The translations under genes and the position numbers were made by a program. From positions 124,001 through 188,000 of the forward strand of contig CAJWLK010000004.1 in assembly GCA_913043255.1 (NCBI GenBank): a DNA stretch of 64,000 bases, in the 5' to 3' direction. Within the stretch, counting starts at the first letter, position 1. The number at the start of each line of letters is the position of its first letter. Positions 62,041-64,000 of the stretch are shown one piece after another. Source of the stretch: an uncultured Gemmatimonadota bacterium. Its GTDB lineage: Bacteria > Gemmatimonadota > Gemmatimonadetes > Palauibacterales > Palauibacteraceae. The notes under the pieces were generated by a model that worked only from the letters and a program-made list of their open reading frames with translations, was not told where the DNA came from and made no database searches.

Positions 62041-63516
62041 ATGACTCTACGCTTCCATAATTCGCTTACTCGAAAGCTTGAATCCTTCGAGTCGATCGAG
62101 CCGGACAAGGTTCGCATGTATACCTGTGGTCCGACGGTGTATGACCGTGCGCATATTGGAAATTTTCGAGCGTTTCTATGGGAAGATCTGCTTCGTAGGT
62201 ACCTACGTTGGAAGGGGTTCGAAGTGGAACAGGTCATGAACCTCACGGATGTAGACGATAAGACCATTGAGGCAGCTCGTGAGCGTGGCGTATCACTTGA
62301 CGAGGTGACCGAACCAGTCATCCAGATGTTCCTCGATGATTGGACTACGCTTGGACTCGAAGAGGTTGAGTACCGACCACGAGCGACGGAACACGTGGAC
62401 GGTATGATCCGCCTGATAGAGTCTCTCCAGGAAAAGGGCCTAGCCTATGAAGTCGAAGGGTCGATGTATTTTCCGATCGCGCGCTTCCCAGGTTATGGGC
62501 AGCTTGTGAATCTTGCCCCGGATACGATCGGAAATGTTGGTCGAGTATCTGGGGATGAAGAGTATGATAAAGATGACCCGAGGGATTTTGTGCTCTGGAA
62601 GGGAAGCCAAGGAGAAGAGGGCCCAAAGGTTGCTGTTTGGGAATCCCCCTGGGGGCTAGGCAGACCGGGGTGGCACCTTGAGTGCTCAGCTATGGCAATG
62701 CAATACCTCGGCGAGACATTGGATATCCATACTGGTGGAGTAGACAACTTATTCCCACACCACACAAATGAGATTGCCCAGTCGGAGGGAGTGACGGGGC
62801 GTCCCTTTGCGAACTTCTGGTTACACGTCACCCACCTGCTGGTTGAAGGTCGCAAGATGTCTAAGTCGCTCGGAAATTGCTTTACTGTGCCAGACATACT
62901 CGAGAAAGGGTACGCTGCGTCGACGCTTCGATATCTTCTGCTTAGTGGACACCATCGGACCCAGCTCAATTTTACGTTCGACGGTCTTAATGCAGCTGCC
63001 AAAGCTATGCAGCGGTTATACGACTTCCGTCAACGCCTACGTGAGGCTCTCGCATTAGGGGTTGAGACGACCGTCGATATGCGAGCAGCTGTTGAAGCGA
63101 CGAAAAGTGACTTTGAGGCTGCTATGGATGAGGACCTCAACGTAAGTGAGGCGCTTGGTGCCGTCTTCAGGCTTGTCCGCGACACGAACCAATTTCTCGA
63201 TTCAACGGTTCCTAATGCCCCTATAGGTGCAAAAGACGCTCTTAGTTTTCTGGATGATTTTGAAGATGTATTTGGCGTGTTGAGTCTTATGGATGAAGAA
63301 ATATCAGGAGCCGGTGAAGCAGGGGAAGAAGTGATAGAGTGGGCCAAGAACCAACTTGTTGATCGCGAACGAGCTCGGGAAAAACGGGACTTCGAACAGG
63401 CAGACGCAATCCGTGCGAGTCTAGAGGCAAAGGGAGTAGTTGTAGAGGATCTGGCAGAGACTACGAGGTTGCGTTTTGGCTCACGGTCAGTGGTGGTCCC
63501 GAGAAGCCGCAGATAG
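62041..63516 (+). CDS. cysS: Cysteinyl-tRNA synthetase
   Basis: Charges tRNA-Cys with cysteine. The catalytic zinc Cys29 is in YTCGPTVYDRAHIGN, with HIGN at 38-41 as the HIGH motif. GWHLECSAMAMQYLG and IHTGGVDNLFPHHTNEIAQSE supply the other zinc and cysteine-site residues, and KMSKS is at 272-276. The C-terminal anticodon-binding helices are intact. It is 491 residues. The tRNA-Thr/tRNA-Tyr/tuf unit begins about 90 bases downstream. Confidence 0.96.
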   Translation: MTLRFHNSLTRKLESFESIEPDKVRMYTCGPTVYDRAHIGNFRAFLWEDLLRRYLRWKGFEVEQVMNLTDVDDKTIEAARERGVSLDEVTEPVIQMFLDDWTTLGLEEVEYRPRATEHVDGMIRLIESLQEKGLAYEVEGSMYFPIARFPGYGQLVNLAPDTIGNVGRVSGDEEYDKDDPRDFVLWKGSQGEEGPKVAVWESPWGLGRPGWHLECSAMAMQYLGETLDIHTGGVDNLFPHHTNEIAQSEGVTGRPFANFWLHVTHLLVEGRKMSKSLGNCFTVPDILEKGYAASTLRYLLLSGHHRTQLNFTFDGLNAAAKAMQRLYDFRQRLREALALGVETTVDMRAAVEATKSDFEAAMDEDLNVSEALGAVFRLVRDTNQFLDSTVPNAPIGAKDALSFLDDFEDVFGVLSLMDEEISGAGEAGEEVIEWAKNQLVDRERAREKRDFEQADAIRASLEAKGVVVEDLAETTRLRFGSRSVVVPRSRR

Positions 63517-63554
63517 GTAAGTTAAGTGCCCATTCCTCCAGCCCTTTTCCAAAG

Positions 63555-63583
63555 TTGACGTGATCAAAACGCGCGGATATGTT
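63555..63583 (+). promoter_or_regulatory. Sigma-70-type promoter of the tRNA-tuf unit
   Basis: TTGACG (63555-63560) and TATGTT (63578-63583) with a 17-base spacer give five of six and four of six consensus matches. Transcription should start about 63590, some 17 bases before tRNA-Thr, as expected for a highly expressed tRNA-tuf operon. Confidence 0.7.
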
Positions 63584-63606
63584 ATTCGACTGTTTACGGA
63601 AGGATC

Positions 63607-63679
63607 GCTGGCGTAGCTCAACCGGTAGAGCGTCGGATTTGTAATCCGGAGGTTGTGGGTTCGAGTCCCACCGCCAGCT
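63607..63679 (+). tRNA. tRNA-Thr (TGT anticodon)
   Basis: Complete cloverleaf of 73 bases: acceptor GCTGGCG pairs with CGCCAGC, D-arm TAGCTCAACCGGTAGAG, anticodon loop TTTGTAA with TGT at 63640-63642, and T-arm GTGGGTTCGAGTCCCAC. CCA is not encoded. It reads ACA and related Thr codons. It is the first gene of the tRNA-tuf unit. Confidence 0.97.
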
Positions 63680-63752
63680 CAGTGAGTCGGCGATAGAGGA
63701 GCCGCCCCGGAACGCTAAAACCAAAGCCATCAGTCGGACGTCGGGGGCCGAC

Positions 63753-63835
63753 GGTGGGGTACCGAAGCGGCCAAACGGGGCAGACTGTAAATCTGCTGGC
63801 TTATGCCTTCGGAGGTTCGAATCCTCCCCCCACCA
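63753..63835 (+). tRNA. tRNA-Tyr (GTA anticodon)
   Basis: Class II tRNA of 83 bases with a long variable arm. Acceptor GGTGGGG pairs with CCCCACC, discriminator A; anticodon stem GCAGA/TCTGC with loop CTGTAAA and GTA at 63787-63789; T-arm GGAGGTTCGAATCCTCC. CCA is not encoded. It follows tRNA-Thr by about 73 bases. Confidence 0.97.
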
Positions 63836-63858
63836 TGTTCTAAAGTCATAATTTTTTC

Positions 63859-63876
63859 GCGGGCGTAGCCCAAGCG
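63859..63876 (+). pseudogene. 5' fragment of a tRNA-Gly gene
   Basis: GCGGGCGTAGCCCAAGC matches the acceptor strand and start of the D-arm of a bacterial tRNA-Gly (TCC type begins GCGGGCGTAGCTCAA). No anticodon arm, T-arm or 3' acceptor strand (CGCCCGC) follows before tuf. In many bacteria tRNA-Gly sits exactly here, between tRNA-Tyr and tuf, so this is best read as a deleted copy. Confidence 0.6.
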
Positions 63877-63945
63877 TGTGAGTTCTAAATGAAGGAACGC
63901 ACCACAATTTAACGTGATGTCGAACAAGACCGGAGAATAGTCGCG

Positions 63946-64000
63946 ATGGCGAAGGAAAAGTTTGAGCGGACAAAACCGCATGTGAACGTGGGAACCATTG
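63946..64000 (+). CDS. tuf: Elongation factor Tu, 5' end only (cut by the window edge)
   Basis: The reading AKEKFERTKPHVNVGTI is the conserved N-terminus of EF-Tu, the GTPase that brings aminoacyl-tRNA to the ribosome. Only 18 codons are inside the window, so the G domain and the rest are not seen. GGAG lies about 10 bases before the ATG. The position behind tRNA-Thr and tRNA-Tyr is the classical tufB-type arrangement. Confidence 0.93.
   Translation, partial: MAKEKFERTKPHVNVGTI

Overview
The window is about 64 kb of ordinary bacterial chromosome, roughly half G+C, densely packed with short gaps and many 1- to 4-base gene overlaps (ATGA, GTGA, TTGA). The cell looks Gram-negative. There are lipoprotein signal sequences, a peptidoglycan recycling set (anhydro-MurNAc kinase, NagZ-type glucosaminidase, N-acetylmuramoyl-L-alanine amidase) and exported hydrolases. 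The mix of exported M28, M20 and M42 peptidases, serine hydrolases, an amidase, a penicillin-acylase family protein, class II ribonucleotide reductase and frequent GTG/TTG starts recalls uncultured aquatic Gemmatimonadota or a related FCB-group lineage. That placement is an inference from gene content, not a phylogeny. No rRNA, CRISPR array, insertion sequence, integrase or complete prophage was seen.

Layout. 0.04-6.8 kb: exported M28 peptidase, zinc-ribbon membrane protein, M20 carboxypeptidase, asparagine synthetase and a MatB-like acyl-CoA synthetase. 6.8-13.7 kb: DUF1295 membrane protein, serine hydrolase, amidase, a second M20 peptidase, and a convergent sodium symporter with its DUF3311 partner, together suggesting use of amides and peptides. 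13.7-25 kb: lipoproteins, M42 aminopeptidase, DtxR-type and Fur-type metal regulators, PHP phosphoesterase, thioredoxin reductase, an IscA/ErpA-type Fe-S protein, CoaE, NrnA and an agmatinase-family enzyme. 25-36 kb: ABC exporter, endonuclease III, then the wall-recycling run anmK-nagZ-symporter-amidase-gamma carbonic anhydrase. 36-44 kb: class II ribonucleotide reductase behind tandem NrdR-like boxes, IspG, ribosomal protein S21, a structured leader, the collapsed remains of a pyruvate kinase gene, a PhnP-like hydrolase and LepA. 44-53 kb: a tight run of ROK kinase, PfkB kinase, STAS/HATPase protein, STAS-like protein and penicillin acylase, then Nfu and Mrp Fe-S factors and an exported amidohydrolase. 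53-57 kb, minus strand: MutM, PurD and a cystathionine gamma-synthase-type enzyme. 57-64 kb: GlmM-GlmS, a small A+T-rich foreign patch at the glmS 3' end, a DUF1232 protein, CysS, and the tRNA-Thr/tRNA-Tyr/tuf unit, in which the expected tRNA-Gly is only a 5' fragment.

Points most worth following up: (1) the glmS stop region is followed by two further copies of the GlmS C-terminal codons flanking a 39-codon gene, beside a DUF3784 gene, in about 36% G+C DNA, as expected of a worn island in a glmS attachment site; (2) a pyk gene reduced to its first ~48 and last ~22 codons in different frames; (3) two NrdR-like boxes exactly 32 bp apart plus two DnaA-like boxes before nrdJ; (4) a two-gene STAS/HATPase switch inside a sugar-kinase/acylase operon; (5) a promoter and terminator-like hairpin that make a short RNA or attenuator at 40.7 kb. 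I did not find a clear defence or otherwise wholly new system.
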